64,000 bases of DNA from Verrucomicrobiota bacterium (GCA_023457715.1 JAEWKR010000017.1:23205-87204); one strand, 5' to 3'. Positions 1 to 9,138 are shown, counted from the stretch's first letter. The notes: generated by a model from the sequence alone, not told the origin. Translations and numbers: made by a program.

Positions 1-2
1 GC

Positions 3-977
3 ACGTGGGGCGGCACACCCATCGAGGCGTGGATGAGTCCCATGACCCTGGCCGGCGACCCGGCCTTCGCGGTCGTCGGCGAGCGCTGGCGCGCGGCCGA
101 GGAGGCCTTCCCCGTGGCCAGCGCGGAGTTCGCCGCCAACCTGGCGACATGGAAGACGGCGGACACCGCCGCCCAAGCCAAGGGCGAAAAGCTGTACCAG
201 CAATGGCTGCAGCAGAATCCGCGGCCGCGCGCTCCGCTCGGCGGGCCGGACCACCCCTGGGCGCCAAGCGGGTTGTACAACGCGATGATCAACCCGCTGA
301 TCCCCTACGCGATTCGCGGCATTCTCTGGTATCAGGGTGAAAGCAACACCGGCCGCCCGGACGAGTACGCCCGGCTGTTCCCGGCGCTCATTGCGGGCTG
401 GCGGCAGCACTTGGGGCAGGGCGAACTGCCTTTCTTTTGGGTGAACCTCGCCGGCTTTCGACCGCAGGATCCGAGCGAGACGAGCTGGGCCCGGTTGCGT
501 GACGCGCAGACGGCAACCCTGGCCGTCCCCAACACCGGCCAGGCCGTGGCGATCGACCTCGGCGACCCGCGCGACATTCATCCGCGGAACAAGCAGGAGG
601 TCGGCCGCCGGCTGGCGTTGCTCGCGAAACGCCGGGTTTACGACCTCGTGGTGGACGACACCGGACCGACCTTTGCCGCGGCGACCCGCGAGGGGGCGTC
701 ATTGCGGGTGCGCTTTGCGGAGGCCGCCGGCGCGCTCGTCGCCCGGCTCAAGCCGCCGCAATCGGTCGAAGTCGCCGGCGCCGACGGGGTATTTTACGCG
801 GCCAGCGCGCGGATCGAACGCGACGCCCTCATCGTGACCGCGCCGCAGGTCAGGGAACCGGTGGCGGTGCGCTACGCGTGGCGCAATTTCCCGGAAGCGA
901 ACCTGTACGGCGCCTCTGGATTGCCGGCCGTGCCGTTCCAGGCAAAAGTCGCCGTCCCGCCGGCCACGGCCCCTTGA
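3..977 (+). CDS. Sialate O-acetylesterase (SGNH/DUF303), 5' end outside the window
   Basis: C-terminal 324 residues of a carbohydrate O-acetylesterase that removes acetyl groups from sialic acid or other glycans, usually outside the cytoplasm. The frame is open to the left edge and begins TWGGTPIEAWMS, matching the block that follows the catalytic serine region in this family. WYQGESNT (near window base 332) and the late DPRDIHPRNKQEVGRRLA block, which carries the catalytic-type Asp/His, are typical. The N-terminal half with the nucleophile serine lies outside the window, so integrity cannot be judged. The internal ATG at 33 is not the real start. Confidence 0.9.
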   Translation, partial: TWGGTPIEAWMSPMTLAGDPAFAVVGERWRAAEEAFPVASAEFAANLATWKTADTAAQAKGEKLYQQWLQQNPRPRAPLGGPDHPWAPSGLYNAMINPLIPYAIRGILWYQGESNTGRPDEYARLFPALIAGWRQHLGQGELPFFWVNLAGFRPQDPSETSWARLRDAQTATLAVPNTGQAVAIDLGDPRDIHPRNKQEVGRRLALLAKRRVYDLVVDDTGPTFAAATREGASLRVRFAEAAGALVARLKPPQSVEVAGADGVFYAASARIERDALIVTAPQVREPVAVRYAWRNFPEANLYGASGLPAVPFQAKVAVPPATAP

Positions 978-1102
978 CCAACGGAGGCGTGCTGCGGCCC
1001 TGCTCCTGGGTGCGAGGTTGTGGGAAGGGATTGCCGGTTGCGCCCGTCCCCACTCATTTTACCTGTCACTTTCACCTCCCTGGCGTGTCGCACCGACCCT
1101 TC

Positions 1103-1945
1103 ATGAAGCGCGTTCTCCTGACCTTGCTGCTGGCCCTCGCCCCGCTCGACCTGCCCGCCGCCCAATCCGAATCGCTCCCGGAACGGACCCTGCGGCAAAT
1201 CGTGGAAAAGCAGAAACAGCTGCTGGAGGACGCCGAAAAACAGGGCGACAGCCTGGATCCGGAGGCGCTCCGGACGCAGGCGCAGTCGATCGTCCATGAA
1301 TACGACCGGCTCACGGCGCAGAATCCCCGGTTTGCCGCGGGTTTCGCCGCTTACGGTTACTTCCTGCAAAAAGTGGGGATGGATCGCGAATCGCTGGCCA
1401 TGCTGCTGAAAGCCAACCAGCTCGACCCGGAGATCCCGCTGGTGAAAAACCAGATCGGCAATCACCTCGCCGAGTCTGGCAAGCCAATCGATGCGGCGAA
1501 ATATTACCTGGCCGCGATCAAGCTCGAGCCGCGGGAGCCGCTTTACCATTTCCAGCTCGGCAACCTGCTCGCGTTGGGACGCGACGCCTTCCTGAAAAGC
1601 GGTGAGTGGACCCGCGACTCGCTCGACCATTCGATGCATGGCGCGTTCAAGCAGGCGACGGAGCTGGCGCCCGACCGCTTTGAGTACGCCTATCGATTTG
1701 CCGAATCGTATTACGAGCTGGCGAACCCGGACTGGAACGCCGCCCTCGAGGCGTGGATGACCTTGGAAGCGCGCGGCGAAACGGAACTGGAGAAGCAGAC
1801 GATGCGCCTGCACCAGGCGAACGTGCTGATCAAGCAGGGCAAGCTCACCGAGGCGAAACTGCGCATGGATCGCGTGACCGAACCGGCACTGCAGGGCCAG
1901 AAGCAACGGCTGGAGCCTTTGTTGCGCACCCCCGACCGCCCTTGA
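1103..1945 (+). CDS. Secreted tetratricopeptide-repeat protein
   Basis: 280-residue protein with an N-terminal signal peptide (MKRVLLTLLLALAPLDLPAA) followed by helical TPR-type repeats, for example the stretches around FAAYGYFLQKVGMDRESLAML and PLYHFQLGNLLALGRDAF. TPR arrays bind partner proteins, so a periplasmic scaffold is a reasonable inference, but no partner is visible. I chose the ATG at 1103 because it opens the signal peptide; the frame is open further upstream without a plausible protein. It lies 125 bp after the esterase and converges with the radical SAM gene. Confidence 0.75.
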   Translation: MKRVLLTLLLALAPLDLPAAQSESLPERTLRQIVEKQKQLLEDAEKQGDSLDPEALRTQAQSIVHEYDRLTAQNPRFAAGFAAYGYFLQKVGMDRESLAMLLKANQLDPEIPLVKNQIGNHLAESGKPIDAAKYYLAAIKLEPREPLYHFQLGNLLALGRDAFLKSGEWTRDSLDHSMHGAFKQATELAPDRFEYAYRFAESYYELANPDWNAALEAWMTLEARGETELEKQTMRLHQANVLIKQGKLTEAKLRMDRVTEPALQGQKQRLEPLLRTPDRP

Positions 1946-1972
1946 TGCGGTCCGCGGGCGATGGCGTCCGGC

Positions 1973-3079
1973 CTACAGCCCCAGGCTCAACTGCTCGCCC
2001 GGTTTGCGAAAGTGCTCCGTGCTGAGCTCGAAACGCTCCTGGTTCAGACCGACGCGCCGGCAGGAGATCTCGAACAGCTGCTTCGTCTGTTCGGCAAAGA
2101 TTCCTTCGCCGGTCGCGCGCGTGCCCCAGCGGCTGTCGTACAGCTTGCCCCCGCGCAGCTCCCGCAGCCGGTCGAGGATCCGCGCCTTTTTGCCGGGCTC
2201 GTGTGCGTCCAGCCAGCCCGTGAAGACGTCCTTCACCCCGTGGGGCAGCCGCAGCAGGATGTAGCCGGCGCGCTTCGCCCCGGCCTCGGCGCACGCCTCG
2301 AGAATCTCCGGCAATTCGTGGTCGGTCAGCCCCGGGATCGTCGGCGCGACCATCACGCCGACGGGAATCCCGGCCGCGGTGAGCTCACGGATCGCGCGCA
2401 GTCGCGCCTGCGGCCGCGACGCCCTCGGTTCCATCCGCCCCGAGAGATCAGGATCGAGCGTGGTGACCGAAAGGTGCACGGCCACGCAGTTGTACCGCGC
2501 GAGCTCCTGCAGCACGTCGAGGTCGCGGGTCACGAGCGCATTTTTCGTGATCAGCCCGATGGGGTGACGCAGCTCGGCGCAAACCTGCAGGCAGCCCCGC
2601 GTAAGTTTGAACTGCCGCTCGGCGGGCTGGTAGCAGTCGGTGACACCGCTCATGGCGAGCGGCTCCGGCCGCCACCGTTTCGCCGTCAACTCGGCCCGCA
2701 GCAGCTCGGGGGCGCGGAGCTTCACGAGGATCTTGGTTTCGAAATCCAGTCCGCTGCTCCAGCCGAGGTATTCGTGAAACGGACGGGCGAAGCAATACGA
2801 GCAGCCGTGTTCGCAGCCGCGGTAGCTGTTGATGCTGTAGGTGAAACCGACGTCGGGACTGTCGTTCTTGGCGAGAATCGACTCCGTGGCATCGTAGAAA
2901 AACTGGGTCTTCGGGTTCGGCTGCTCCTCGGGCGGGCAGTCCGGATCGGCCTCGACGTGCAGCGCCTCGAACCGATTGGGCGGGTTGCAGGTCGCCCCGC
3001 GCCCCACGGACCCCGCCGAGGTTCCTGGGGTCTGGGCGTACCGGGGGGCGCCGGCGAGACGATCGGGGGACGTGTGCAT
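1973..3079 (-). CDS. PA0069-family radical SAM protein
   Basis: 368-residue radical SAM enzyme. The 4Fe-4S ligands are Cys89, Cys93 and Cys96 in CEHGCSYC, preceded by YSINSYRG, and the TIM-barrel continues with SGVTDCYQPAE and ITKNALVTRDLDVL. The family is related to spore photoproduct lyase-type proteins and its substrate is unknown. The final ~60 residues (KLYDSRWGTRATGEG) match the family C-terminus, so the gene looks complete. Its start is 17 bp from that of the divergent fdhD gene, so the two share a very short promoter region containing the palindrome GTGTACAC. Confidence 0.88.
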   Translation of the reverse strand: MHTSPDRLAGAPRYAQTPGTSAGSVGRGATCNPPNRFEALHVEADPDCPPEEQPNPKTQFFYDATESILAKNDSPDVGFTYSINSYRGCEHGCSYCFARPFHEYLGWSSGLDFETKILVKLRAPELLRAELTAKRWRPEPLAMSGVTDCYQPAERQFKLTRGCLQVCAELRHPIGLITKNALVTRDLDVLQELARYNCVAVHLSVTTLDPDLSGRMEPRASRPQARLRAIRELTAAGIPVGVMVAPTIPGLTDHELPEILEACAEAGAKRAGYILLRLPHGVKDVFTGWLDAHEPGKKARILDRLRELRGGKLYDSRWGTRATGEGIFAEQTKQLFEISCRRVGLNQERFELSTEHFRKPGEQLSLGL

Positions 3080-3096
3080 GTGTACACGTTAACGAA

Positions 3097-4014
3097 ATGC
3101 GTGGCGACGCCAGTCCGAAGTGCTTTCTTGCGTCCGTGCGTCCTCCCAACCCCTTGCAGACCACGACCATCACCCGCATCAATTCGGCGGGCAGGCAGAT
3201 CTGCGAGGATCTGGTTGCCACGGAAGAGCCGCTGGAAATCCGGGTCGCGGGGCAGGCCCTGGCGGTGGTGATGCGCACGCCCGGACACGATCGGGAACTC
3301 GCCACCGGCTTCCTGCTCACGGAAGGCGTCCTCCAGCGTCGGGACGACCTGCTGGACCTGGTGTATTGCCGTCCGTTGGACGGCACGCCGCGCGACAACA
3401 TCATCGAGGCCGTTCTCGCACCCGGACTCGCGGTCGACCTCGAGCGGCTCACGCGTCACGTCTTCAGCGCTTCGAGTTGCGGCATCTGCAGCAAGGCCAG
3501 CATCGACGCAATTCGCACGCGCTACGCCCCCCTGGCGGCATCCTTCGCCCCGCGCGCCGCCGTCCTCGCCCGGCTCCCGGCGGCTCTCGCGGAGCAGCAA
3601 GCGGGGTTCTCCCGCACCGGCGGCGTGCAAGGGGCCGCGCTCTTCACCGCCGACGGCACGCTCCTCGTCGCGCGCGAGGACGTCGGCCGCCACAACGCCG
3701 TCGACAAGGTGCTCGGCCACGCCTTCCTCGCCGGTTCCCTCTCCCAACGCGAGCCGGGGGCTCCTTATCCCGCCGCCGCGGGGGCGTCGGTCGGCTGCAT
3801 CCTGCTCGTCAGCGGCCGCGTCTCCTTTGAGATCGTGCAGAAGGCGCTGGCCGCCGGCGTCCCTTGCCTTGCCGCCATTTCGGCCCCCACCAGCGCCGCC
3901 ATCGCCCTGGCGGCGGAGGCCGGGCAGACCCTGGTCGGCTTCCTGCGGGCCGAGACGGACGGCGACCCCGCCACCCGTTTCAACCTCTACGCCGGCTCCG
4001 TGGCCGACCGCTAA
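3097..4014 (+). CDS. fdhD: Formate dehydrogenase accessory sulfurtransferase FdhD
   Basis: FdhD takes sulfur from IscS and transfers it to the molybdenum cofactor of formate dehydrogenase in the cytoplasm. The catalytic cysteines are in SSCGICSKASID (Cys128 and Cys131 from this start). LATGFLLTEGV, DVGRHNAVDKVLGHA and LLVSGRVSFEIVQKA are family blocks, and the length (305 residues) is normal. The ATG at 3097 leaves only 17 bp to the divergent start; a GTG at 3136 is an alternative that would give a more usual N-terminus. No formate dehydrogenase is in the window. Confidence 0.93.
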   Translation: MRGDASPKCFLASVRPPNPLQTTTITRINSAGRQICEDLVATEEPLEIRVAGQALAVVMRTPGHDRELATGFLLTEGVLQRRDDLLDLVYCRPLDGTPRDNIIEAVLAPGLAVDLERLTRHVFSASSCGICSKASIDAIRTRYAPLAASFAPRAAVLARLPAALAEQQAGFSRTGGVQGAALFTADGTLLVAREDVGRHNAVDKVLGHAFLAGSLSQREPGAPYPAAAGASVGCILLVSGRVSFEIVQKALAAGVPCLAAISAPTSAAIALAAEAGQTLVGFLRAETDGDPATRFNLYAGSVADR

Positions 4015-4063
4015 GGATTGCGGTGGCGCCCGCGTCCCGGGGGTGGCTCTGGCTGCCGACCGG

Positions 4064-4312
4064 TCAGCGTTTGGCACCCGCCAACTGCTCCGCGAGCCTG
4101 GCGCTGATCACCCGCTCGGCCTCCAACTGGCTTTCCGCCGATTTGAGCGCGACCTCCGCCAGCGCCAGCTGGTCGCGCAGCGCCTGAGTTTGCGCCCGGG
4201 CGGTCGCGGCCTGCACACCGAACCACCCCGCCGCGGCGACGCCGCCCAGCGCAAGGATCCAGGCGATGGGACGCGCCGGGACGGGAGGGCGGGGAGGGGG
4301 GGCGGCGGTCAT
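4064..4312 (-). CDS. Small single-span membrane protein with coiled coil
   Basis: 82-residue protein: a proline-rich cytoplasmic start (MTAAPPPRPPVPARP), one membrane span (PIAWILALGGVAAAGWFGVQ) and a charged heptad-like helix ending EAERVISARLAEQLAGAKR. I place the start at 4312; the frame is open to 4450 but that extension is arginine-rich and looks non-coding. No family recognised. It converges with fdhD and is divergent from the prepilin/secretin chimera. Confidence 0.5.
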   Translation of the reverse strand: MTAAPPPRPPVPARPIAWILALGGVAAAGWFGVQAATARAQTQALRDQLALAEVALKSAESQLEAERVISARLAEQLAGAKR

Positions 4313-4544
4313 GGATTGAGTCCGTCCAAGCCATGCGCCTCTCCGACGGACGGCGAGAAAAAACCGGTTTGCGGGCGGGCGGAAGGGGTCCCGCGACCGG
4401 TTGATGCCGGCGGGAGCAGGTCCTACGTGTTTATACGATTTAACGGACATAAATAAGAAATATGACGTAATACCGTGTTGGAGGTTGACTGCGTCAAGAG
4501 ATCTTTACCACTCTGCCGCGTCGCTCAACCGATGCGTCCGAGTC

Positions 4545-5156
4545 ATGAAAAAGAAACTACGTCGCCAGCCAGATCGTTCACGCCCCGCCGCCAGGCGCCG
4601 GGATGCGTTTACCATGTTCGAGGTGTATTTCTCGATCGGGGACGAGGAGCCGTTCGTTTCCTCGAATAGTCTCTACCCGGGGATGCCGGCGGGGGGACTG
4701 GGATCCAGCACGACCAATGTCGCCATCCGACGCATCGGCACTTCGGTGAATATCGTGCCCACGATCTTCGAAGGTGGCCCGGGGTCGAAGCCGCGAATCC
4801 GGCTGGTGGTGCGCATCGAAGTCGGCGCGCTGAAAGGATTCCGCCAGGTGAATGCGATCAACATCCCCGTCGTGACGTCACAAAAATACGAGTACACGAC
4901 TTATGTGGACGACAACCACGCGCTGGCGTTCGGGGGGCTGTCGGGGATCGGCGAAAACGAGACGGTCAAAAAGGTGCCCCTGGCCGGCGATGTCCCGGGT
5001 TTCGGGTACCTGTTCAAATCGAAGTCCCGGGAGATCCATCAGCGGAATCTCGTCGCCTATATCGTCGCCCGCATTGTGGACGACCCGGATCCAGTCGAGC
5101 TACCGGTGGTGGCCCTGCGGCCGCCGGACGCCGGCACGGGCGTATTTCCCAAGTAA
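4545..5156 (+). CDS. Chimeric ORF: prepilin-type leader fused to a secretin C-terminal domain
   Basis: 203 residues from the ATG at 4545. Residues 1-27 (MKKKLRRQPDRS... then RRRDAFTMFEV) resemble a class III prepilin leader with its AFTMFEV cleavage site, but the hydrophobic pilin helix that should follow is missing. Instead the protein continues with YFSIGDEEPFVSS and runs through the beta-barrel region of a GspD/PilQ-type secretin to the hallmark KKVPLAGDVPGFGYLF. Secretins normally exceed 500 residues and need their N domains and signal peptide. This looks like an in-frame deletion that joined two genes of a former pilus/secretion operon, or a relic. Its stop is 7 bp before the Clp D1 gene. 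Confidence 0.6.
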   Translation: MKKKLRRQPDRSRPAARRRDAFTMFEVYFSIGDEEPFVSSNSLYPGMPAGGLGSSTTNVAIRRIGTSVNIVPTIFEGGPGSKPRIRLVVRIEVGALKGFRQVNAINIPVVTSQKYEYTTYVDDNHALAFGGLSGIGENETVKKVPLAGDVPGFGYLFKSKSREIHQRNLVAYIVARIVDDPDPVELPVVALRPPDAGTGVFPK

Positions 5157-5163
5157 CCCCGCC

Positions 5164-6105
5164 GTGGCGTTTGCACTCGAAGACGTGGGGGTGGACCTGA
5201 CCGCGGAAGCGGCCGCGGAGCGTCTCGACCCGGTATATGGTCGCGAGCGGGAGATCGGCCGCGTGCTCCGGATCCTGTCGCGCAAAACCAAGAACAATCC
5301 TGTCCTGCTCGGCGACCCCGGCGTGGGGAAGACCGCGATCGTGGAGGGTCTGGCGACGCGGATGGCTCTCGGGGAGGTGCCTGCCGGCCTGGCCCAGTAC
5401 CGGTTGTTCTCCCTCGACCTTGGCCGGCTGCTGGCGGGCACCAGCTATCGCGGCGACTTCGAACAGCGCTTGCGCGACCTGGTCCAGGAACTCCGGGAGC
5501 CCGGGGCCCTGCGCATTCTTTTCATCGACGAGGTACATCTGCTGGGCAAGGCCGGGCGAAGCGAGGGTGGCTTGGATGCGGCCAATTTGCTCAAGCCGCT
5601 GCTGGCCCGCGGGACCCTTCCGTGCATCGGTGCCACGACTCCCCGCGAATGGGCGGATTTCGTGGCCACCGATCCCGCGCTCGAACGGCGATTTCAACCC
5701 GTCGTGGTGCGGGAGCCGTCCCCGGAGCAGACGGTGTCGATGCTGGCGACGCTCAAGTGCCGGTTCGAATCGCACCACGGCGTGAGGATCGACGGCGCGG
5801 CGCTGGCTGCGGCGGCCGAGTACCCGCGCCGGGGAGGACGCAAGCTGCCGGATTGTGCCGTGGATCTCTTGGATGAAGCCTGCGCGCTGATCCGGTTGCA
5901 GCAGACCTCAGAGGTGGATTCCCCGGAATTCGCCGTGGCGGAGGCCAGACTCGCGGCCGCTGAAAACGCCTTCCAACTCGAGGAAGTCGCGCATCTGCGG
6001 TTCAGGGTCTTGCCTCGGTTGCGCGCTGAGGGACGGGGCCGCGCCGTGGTCGATGCGGAGGCCGTCCGAATGGCGGCCCGCCATCGGGACAGCGAGGGGA
6101 CCTAG
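5164..6105 (+). CDS. Stand-alone ClpA/ClpB-type D1 AAA+ domain protein
   Basis: 313 residues from a GTG that opens FALEDVGVDLTAEAAAERLD, which is exactly where the first AAA+ domain of ClpB/ClpA begins. Walker A is GDPGVGKTA, Walker B is ILFIDEVHLL, sensor 1 is CIGATTPREW, and the arginine finger lies in DPALERRF. After the small alpha domain (KLPDCAVDLLDEACALIRLQ) there is only a short helical remnant where the M domain would be, and the protein stops just before the D2 domain. The N-terminal Clp domain is also absent. A matching D2-only gene lies 42 kb away at 48403. Its stop codon overlaps that of the convergent gene by 4 bp. Confidence 0.82.
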   Translation: MAFALEDVGVDLTAEAAAERLDPVYGREREIGRVLRILSRKTKNNPVLLGDPGVGKTAIVEGLATRMALGEVPAGLAQYRLFSLDLGRLLAGTSYRGDFEQRLRDLVQELREPGALRILFIDEVHLLGKAGRSEGGLDAANLLKPLLARGTLPCIGATTPREWADFVATDPALERRFQPVVVREPSPEQTVSMLATLKCRFESHHGVRIDGAALAAAAEYPRRGGRKLPDCAVDLLDEACALIRLQQTSEVDSPEFAVAEARLAAAENAFQLEEVAHLRFRVLPRLRAEGRGRAVVDAEAVRMAARHRDSEGT

Positions 6106-6488
6106 CGATGCGCCGGCAGCCGGGGCAGCTCGCTCAGGTCGACGTTAAGTGACCACTCGGTGTCCGGGTCATCAATCCGGACGACCGAGTGGCCGTGGTA
6201 ACGCTGAAAATGGCTGCACGGCGAATCCGCGCCGTCGGGAAAGACCGGCAGAATCTGGGCCGCCGGTGGAAAGTCGGAAAACTCGACGTCGCCGCCCAGG
6301 TCGTGTCCCGCAAACCAGGCACACTGGGTGCGGCGGGGACATTGCAGCGCGTGCTCCAGGGCGTCCCCCAGGATGATTGAGGCGTAGCCCAGCGGCTCCA
6401 ACAGGAGTCCGGGGCACACAAACATGGGGGTGATGTTCGATTTCGCGGCGGGGGTGTGACGCGCGCGCGAGCTGCTGACCGACGACAT
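6102..6488 (-). CDS. Four-cysteine protein of unknown function, paralogue A
   Basis: 128 residues, no signal peptide and no membrane span. Its core is shared with the protein at 9208-9570: MFVCPG, then CPRRTQCAWFAGHDLGGDVEF, then CSHFQR. The four conserved cysteines are Cys25, Cys50, Cys56 and Cys91, with spacings 25, 6 and 35. This pattern with the HDxGG block suggests a metal site or redox pair, which is inference only. A perfect 14-bp palindrome lies 47-60 bp upstream of the start, the same distance as in the paralogue. I do not recognise the family. Confidence 0.7.
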   Translation of the reverse strand: MSSVSSSRARHTPAAKSNITPMFVCPGLLLEPLGYASIILGDALEHALQCPRRTQCAWFAGHDLGGDVEFSDFPPAAQILPVFPDGADSPCSHFQRYHGHSVVRIDDPDTEWSLNVDLSELPRLPAHR

Positions 6489-6534
6489 GCGGTCAGCCTG
6501 ATCGGAGTGACACCACAGCTGAAGCCGGCAAACT

Positions 6535-6548
6535 ACCGGAATTCCGGT
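6535..6548. promoter_or_regulatory. Palindromic operator upstream of paralogue A
   Basis: Perfect 14-bp palindrome ACCGGAATTCCGGT. Its 12-bp core starts 48 bp upstream of the start codon at 6488, and is followed on the gene strand by TAGTTT, where the paralogue has TATTCT. The identical core at the identical distance before the second four-cysteine gene makes a regulator site likely. The binding protein is unknown. Confidence 0.7.
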
Positions 6549-6652
6549 GGTTTTGGTGCTGGACCTCTTGCGCGCGGTATCGCTCCCGGAGCGAACTTCC
6601 CGCGCGGGGGCACGAGGCGGGCACTCCGCGATGGAGCAGCCCAGCCGTGCGG

Positions 6653-7711
6653 TTAACCCACCTTGCGGCGGGTCCGCACCGCATCCGCGAGGGTCGCCAA
6701 CACGGGCAGTGTGTCTTCCCAGGCGAGACAGCCGTCCGTGATGCTGCGGCCGTACACGAGCGGGCGCGCTCGAAAGTCCTGCGCTCCCGACAGCAGGTTG
6801 CTCTCGAGCATCACCGCCGAGATTCCCCGCTCCCCGGCTGCAATCCGGGCCGCCAGTTCCCGGGCCACCGCCGGCTGTCGTGCGGGGTTCTTTCCACTGT
6901 TGGCATGGCTGCAGTCGACCATCAGGTAGGGCGGGAGGTCGTGCTCGCGGAGCAGGGCTTCCGCGGCCGCGACGTCGGCGGCCGCATAATTGGGGCCGGC
7001 GGTCCCCCCGCGCAGGACGAGGTGGCCGTGTTCGTTGCCGGCGGTGCCAAGCACGGCGGGCGCCCCTTCCCGGGTCAGCGAAGGAAACCAGTGGGGATGG
7101 CGGGCGGACCGGATGGCGTCGATGGCCACCCGGACATCGCCATCCGTCCGATTCTTGAACCCGACCGGCATCGAGAGCCCGGAAGCGAGTTCGCGGTGCA
7201 CCTGGCTTTCCACGGTGCGTGCGCCGATCGCGGCCCAGGAAACGAGGTCGGCGTAATACTGCCCCAGCGTGGTATCGAGAAACTCCGTCCCGACGGGCAG
7301 CCCGAGATTCACCACATCGCACATCAGTTTGCGGGCCAGCCGCAGTCCGGTGTTGATCTGGTACGTTCCGTCGAGCCTCGGATCGTTGATCAGGCCTTTC
7401 CAGCCGATCACCGTCCGGGGTTTCTCGAAGTAGACCCGCATGACGATGTACAGATCGCCGAGATGCAGGCCGGCCGCGTGCCGCAGCTGTTTGGCGTAGT
7501 CCAGCGCCGCGTCCGGGTCATGGATGGAGCAGGGGCCCACCACCACCAGCAGGCGGTCATCCTTGCCCGTGAGAATTGCGGCCACGTCCCGGCGCGCTTT
7601 CGCGACCAGTTCAGACCCTTCATCCGACAACGGCAGCTCCTCCTCCAGCACGGCGGGGGCGATCAGCGGCCGATGCGCGCGGATCCGAAGGTCAGAGGTC
7701 TGTTGGTGCAT
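6653..7711 (-). CDS. 3-deoxy-7-phosphoheptulonate (DAHP) synthase, class I
   Basis: 352 residues. It condenses phosphoenolpyruvate and erythrose 4-phosphate, the first step of the shikimate pathway. The family blocks VVVGPCSIHDPDAALDYA, MRVYFEKPRT, GWKGLINDP, PVGTEFLDT, GFKNRTDG and MVDCSHANSGK (metal and PEP ligands) are all present, and length matches the AroF/AroG/AroH type. The ATG at 7711 gives the usual N-terminus; the frame continues upstream only as antisense of the next gene. A second shikimate enzyme (aroE) is at the far end of the window, so there is no operon. Confidence 0.96.
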   Translation of the reverse strand: MHQQTSDLRIRAHRPLIAPAVLEEELPLSDEGSELVAKARRDVAAILTGKDDRLLVVVGPCSIHDPDAALDYAKQLRHAAGLHLGDLYIVMRVYFEKPRTVIGWKGLINDPRLDGTYQINTGLRLARKLMCDVVNLGLPVGTEFLDTTLGQYYADLVSWAAIGARTVESQVHRELASGLSMPVGFKNRTDGDVRVAIDAIRSARHPHWFPSLTREGAPAVLGTAGNEHGHLVLRGGTAGPNYAAADVAAAEALLREHDLPPYLMVDCSHANSGKNPARQPAVARELAARIAAGERGISAVMLESNLLSGAQDFRARPLVYGRSITDGCLAWEDTLPVLATLADAVRTRRKVG

Positions 7712-7758
7712 GGCGCGGTCGCGGGGAAGAGGGGAAGGCGAGAGAGCAGAAACCGGCC

Positions 7759-9138
7759 TCACCCCGCAAGCTCCGCTGCGCTCCGCACCAAGGGGGAATC
7801 GAACAGCGCCGGCGAGGCCTCGATCGGTGTGCCGAGGCGTTGCGCGCGGGCCTCCAGCGTCAGGTAGGCCAGCGCGGCCGCCTCGCTCGTGACGGCATAT
7901 TCGCCGGCCTGCGCGACATCCGTGGCCGAGGCGCCAAGCTGATCGGCCGGCACGATGCCTTTGTCCGCGACGAAATGCGCGACGGACGCCCCAAGCGTTG
8001 CCAGCCAGGCGGTCGGGGAGGTCGGGGGCTCGTACGTCATGCCGGTCGGCAGCGCGGTCCATTCCATGAAACGGCGCAGATCCAGGTGCAGCTGCCCCAG
8101 CACGGCGTCGGCCGTGGCGGGGGTCCAGCGGACGGAGAACTTCTTTCGCTCGCGGAACGTCTTCACCTCGTAGAGCCGGAGCACGACCTCGTAATCGCCG
8201 CGCACTGCGGTCAGCGCGCCGGTGACGATGTAGTCCAACCCGCCCTGGTTGCTGTCGACCAGCTGGCGGAGGTTCTCGGTCGTCCATTCGGTGGCGAACA
8301 CCATGTGGCGTGTCGTCCCTTCCGGGGGAGTGATGATGCCAACGGCCGCAGACGCCGCATAGCCGTCGGAAAAGGCAAAGGTTTCCGCCAGCCAGGCCGG
8401 CAGGGCGCGGGAAAGCCGGGTAAGCTCGTTTTCGGGTGCGGCGATGGCGGCCGCGACATCAGTGGTGCCGGGCAAGGCGAGCTGGCCGAATGCCACACGC
8501 CGCAATTTCCCACTTTTTTGCGGCAGGATCTCATCGGCGAGCGGTTCAAGGCCGTAGAACCAGACCGGCTTGCTCAAAGTGATCAGGCCGACTTTCGCGG
8601 CGGCCTGCGCCGTCCCGGCGTCGGGCGAGGTCTGCTCGGGCTGGTGTAGCAACTCTGCGATCGCGTTGGAGAAACCGTGGAGTCGGTCTTCGAGTTCGGG
8701 CCGTTTGAGACCGAATAGGATGTCCAGGATATGTTGGGCGGCGTCCGCATTCCGGACCGCCAGGTACGCCTGGATGAGGTTGATTCCGGTCGCCGGCCCG
8801 TGGCGTTCCGCGTCGTAGCGCGGCGCGACCAGCTCGATGATCTCGGCCACGAAACCGTGCGCGCCAAGGTCCCCGGAAATGGTCACGAGCACGTCAGCGC
8901 GGTCGCCGGATGAAGCCAGGATCTCTTCGTAAATGGCGAGCGCGCCCGCGACGTCCCTCGCCTCGAGTCTTTCTCGCGCCGTGGCCAGACGGGCCTTGGT
9001 CGACGCCCCGGTTCCTCCGCCGGTCGGGGCCTCGAACGGCGCCGCCGAGGGAGAACTCAAGGTAGGCGCGGCAACAGGCGCGGGGGCTGCGGTGGAAGGA
9101 GTCGGCTTTTTGGCGGTGAAACGGTCGAAGAAGCCCAT
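7759..9138 (-). CDS. Conserved-looking protein of unknown function with TPR-like N-terminal helices
   Basis: 459 residues from the ATG opening MGFFDRFTAKKP. After an Ala/Pro/Ser-rich linker (residues ~14-45) there is a helical region, RLEARDVAGALAIYEEILA and AATGINLIQAYLAVRN-like stretches, that resembles TPR hairpins. The C-terminal half is an alpha/beta region I cannot assign. It has no signal peptide or membrane span. The MGFFDRF start is common in cytoplasmic proteins, but I give no function. It sits 47 bp upstream of the DAHP synthase on the same strand, so they may be co-transcribed. Confidence 0.7.
   Translation of the reverse strand: MGFFDRFTAKKPTPSTAAPAPVAAPTLSSPSAAPFEAPTGGGTGASTKARLATARERLEARDVAGALAIYEEILASSGDRADVLVTISGDLGAHGFVAEIIELVAPRYDAERHGPATGINLIQAYLAVRNADAAQHILDILFGLKRPELEDRLHGFSNAIAELLHQPEQTSPDAGTAQAAAKVGLITLSKPVWFYGLEPLADEILPQKSGKLRRVAFGQLALPGTTDVAAAIAAPENELTRLSRALPAWLAETFAFSDGYAASAAVGIITPPEGTTRHMVFATEWTTENLRQLVDSNQGGLDYIVTGALTAVRGDYEVVLRLYEVKTFRERKKFSVRWTPATADAVLGQLHLDLRRFMEWTALPTGMTYEPPTSPTAWLATLGASVAHFVADKGIVPADQLGASATDVAQAGEYAVTSEAAALAYLTLEARAQRLGTPIEASPALFDSPLVRSAAELAG

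Noticed and set aside
4313..4544. Possible promoter in the AT-rich leader before the prepilin/secretin chimera
   Set aside because: Several weak -10-like sequences are present, but none has a matching -35, so no site could be chosen.
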